NCBI RefSeq assembly: GCF_900102695.1
Contig: NZ_FMVW01000005.1
Span: 62,001-126,000 of the forward strand
Direction of reading: 5' to 3'
Length of the DNA: 64,000 nt
Source of the DNA: Afifella marina DSM 2698
GTDB lineage: Bacteria > Pseudomonadota > Alphaproteobacteria > Rhizobiales > Afifellaceae
Shown here one piece after another: positions 63,084 through 64,000 of this stretch (positions are counted from its first letter, which is position 1; every line of letters starts with the position of its first letter). The translations under genes were made by a program, and so were the position numbers. The notes under the pieces are model-generated. The model had not been told where the DNA came from and made no database searches. It saw only the letters and a program-made list of their open reading frames with translations.

Positions 63084-63782
63084 TCAGCGCGGCAAAGCGC
63101 GGTCGAAGAGGGGGACGCCGCGGCGGCGGAGCGGCACGACGAGAGCGGCGCCGAGGGCGAAGCCGCCGATATGCGCCCACCAGCCGATATTGCTCGATTG
63201 CGGCGTCGACATCGCAAGGTTGGCGATCTGAAAGACGAGCCAGGCGCCGAGCAAGATGAAAGCGGGAAGGCGCAGGGGGATGCGGCCGAAGGCCAGCACC
63301 CAGAGTTTGACCCGCGGATGCAGGATCAGATAGCCGCCGACGATGGCCGCGACCGCACCCGAAGCGCCGATGAGGGGTGCCTCGGAGGAGGGGTTGGCGA
63401 GCGTGTAGATGTAGCCTGAGCCCGCCGCGCCCAAGACATAGAAGAGGAGATAGCGCAGGTGGCCGAGCGCATCTTCGATGTTGTCGCCGAAGATCCACAA
63501 GAACAGCATGTTGCCGCCGAGATGGATGATGTTGCCGTGCAGGAAGGCATAGGTGAGGAAGCTCAGCTCTTCCGGGATCAGCACGAAGCTCGGCGGCAAT
63601 TCGGCGATGTCGTTGACGACGGAGGGGATGAGGCCGAGCGAGATCGCCGCCATCTCTACGCGCGCCGCATCAAAGCCGCCTGTTAGGAAGAAGCATGCTG
63701 CCGTGATCGCGATGATCGACCAATTGACATAGGGTCGGCTGACATAGGCGAGCGGGTTCGCGTCGTGAAACGGCAGGAACAT
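63084..63782 (-). CDS. rhomboid family intramembrane serine protease
   Basis: The 232-residue membrane protease has about six helices. The catalytic Ser141 lies in GASGAVAAIVGG and the His204 in WWAHIGGFALG. SFLTYAFLHGNIIHLGGNML carries the conserved H-x(4)-H-x(2)-x-N oxyanion-side motif. Rhomboids cut within or near membrane helices. It lies between the PemK-like gene and the cobalamin adenosyltransferase. Confidence 0.92.
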   Translation of the reverse strand: MFLPFHDANPLAYVSRPYVNWSIIAITAACFFLTGGFDAARVEMAAISLGLIPSVVNDIAELPPSFVLIPEELSFLTYAFLHGNIIHLGGNMLFLWIFGDNIEDALGHLRYLLFYVLGAAGSGYIYTLANPSSEAPLIGASGAVAAIVGGYLILHPRVKLWVLAFGRIPLRLPAFILLGAWLVFQIANLAMSTPQSSNIGWWAHIGGFALGAALVVPLRRRGVPLFDRALPR

Positions 63783-63817
63783 CGCTCAACCTGGGTTCGA
63801 GCCGCCGCGCCGCAGCA

Positions 63818-64000
63818 TCAGCGGTTCTGGCCCGGCACCCAGAGGACATCGGTTTCGCCCTTGTCGTTCACCCAGCGGGCGGCGACGAAGAGGAAATCGG
63901 ACAGCCGGTTCAGATACTGGATTGCCGGAGCGGCGACCTTTTCCGGCTCTTGGTCCGCCAGGGCGACGACAAGGCGTTCGGCGCGGCGCGCGACGGTGCG
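63818..64000 (-). CDS. C-terminus of PduO-type cob(I)alamin adenosyltransferase (partial)
   Basis: The last 60 codons of a gene that continues beyond the right edge. The protein end has [20 protein letters not shown], then [20 protein letters not shown] and [12 protein letters not shown], the C-terminal part of ATP:corrinoid adenosyltransferases of the PduO/MMAB type. It attaches the adenosyl group to Co(I) corrinoids, completing the coenzyme whose ring is built by the cluster at the other end of the window. Confidence 0.92.
   Translation of the reverse strand, partial: RTVARRAERLVVALADQEPEKVAAPAIQYLNRLSDFLFVAARWVNDKGETDVLWVPGQNR

Overview
The window is a GC-rich chromosomal segment of an alphaproteobacterium, most likely of the Hyphomicrobiales (Rhizobiales). 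The signs are a hemC-hemD-Mic60-hemY operon, an htpX-rsmB-heparinase-purH run, the giant NAD-dependent glutamate dehydrogenase, an IalB-family protein, a DUF1674 (SdhAF4-like) protein and sdhC-sdhD-sdhA. Genus and species cannot be told from the sequence alone. Nearly all of it is coding, and the many long open frames opposite real genes are GC-driven shadows that are left out.

Layout. 1-10.6 kb: hydroxypyruvate isomerase, then a cobalamin (corrin-ring) cluster. On the + strand cbiX-cobH-cobL-cobI-(cbiG-cobJ fusion)-cobM runs as a chain in which five of the genes overlap by ATGA/GTGA. It faces cobA-cobB on the - strand and is followed by cobK on the + strand. CbiX and CbiG point to early cobalt insertion (the oxygen-independent logic), although several enzymes carry Cob-type names. 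The last 180 bp of the window hold the end of a PduO-type cobalamin adenosyltransferase. 10.5-18.6 kb: a glutamine amidotransferase, a TerB-like protein and a YhaO/YhaN (Mre11/Rad50-like) pair, then a stand-alone DUF3320 protein and a PD-(D/E)XK-type putative endonuclease next to tRNA-Thr(CGU). 18.7-28.3 kb: heme/tetrapyrrole genes with bacterial Mic60, then tsaD, gpsA, an EVE-domain protein and two tandem DUF1761 membrane proteins. 28.5-42.5 kb: acetyl-CoA synthetase, an L,D-transpeptidase, glutamate dehydrogenase, purH, a heparinase-like protein, rsmB and htpX.

42.9-53.7 kb: a methyl-accepting chemotaxis protein, DUF1674, a DUF4160/DUF2442 pair with a perfect palindrome upstream, a secreted nuclease, a LemA/TPM operon, rlmN, IalB, DUF1232, a short-chain dehydrogenase and a two-gene HEPN-like module. 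54-61 kb: central metabolism, with sdhCDA (no sdhB follows), a CitE-like lyase, 3-hydroxybutyryl-CoA dehydrogenase and electron-transfer flavoprotein. 61-64 kb: MsrA, a YnfA-type membrane protein, a VbhA-like antitoxin, an apparently unpaired PemK/MazF-like toxin, a rhomboid protease and the adenosyltransferase end.

The core is housekeeping. The accessory spots are 11.3-18.5 kb (SMC-like ATPase, nuclease, DUF3320, endonuclease, tRNA), 45.4-46.1 kb (DUF4160/DUF2442), 52.9-53.75 kb (HEPN-like pair) and 62.2-63.0 kb (VbhA/PemK). No CRISPR array, insertion sequence, rRNA or recognisable cobalamin riboswitch was seen. Functions come from reading motifs and family resemblance by eye; no database search was run.
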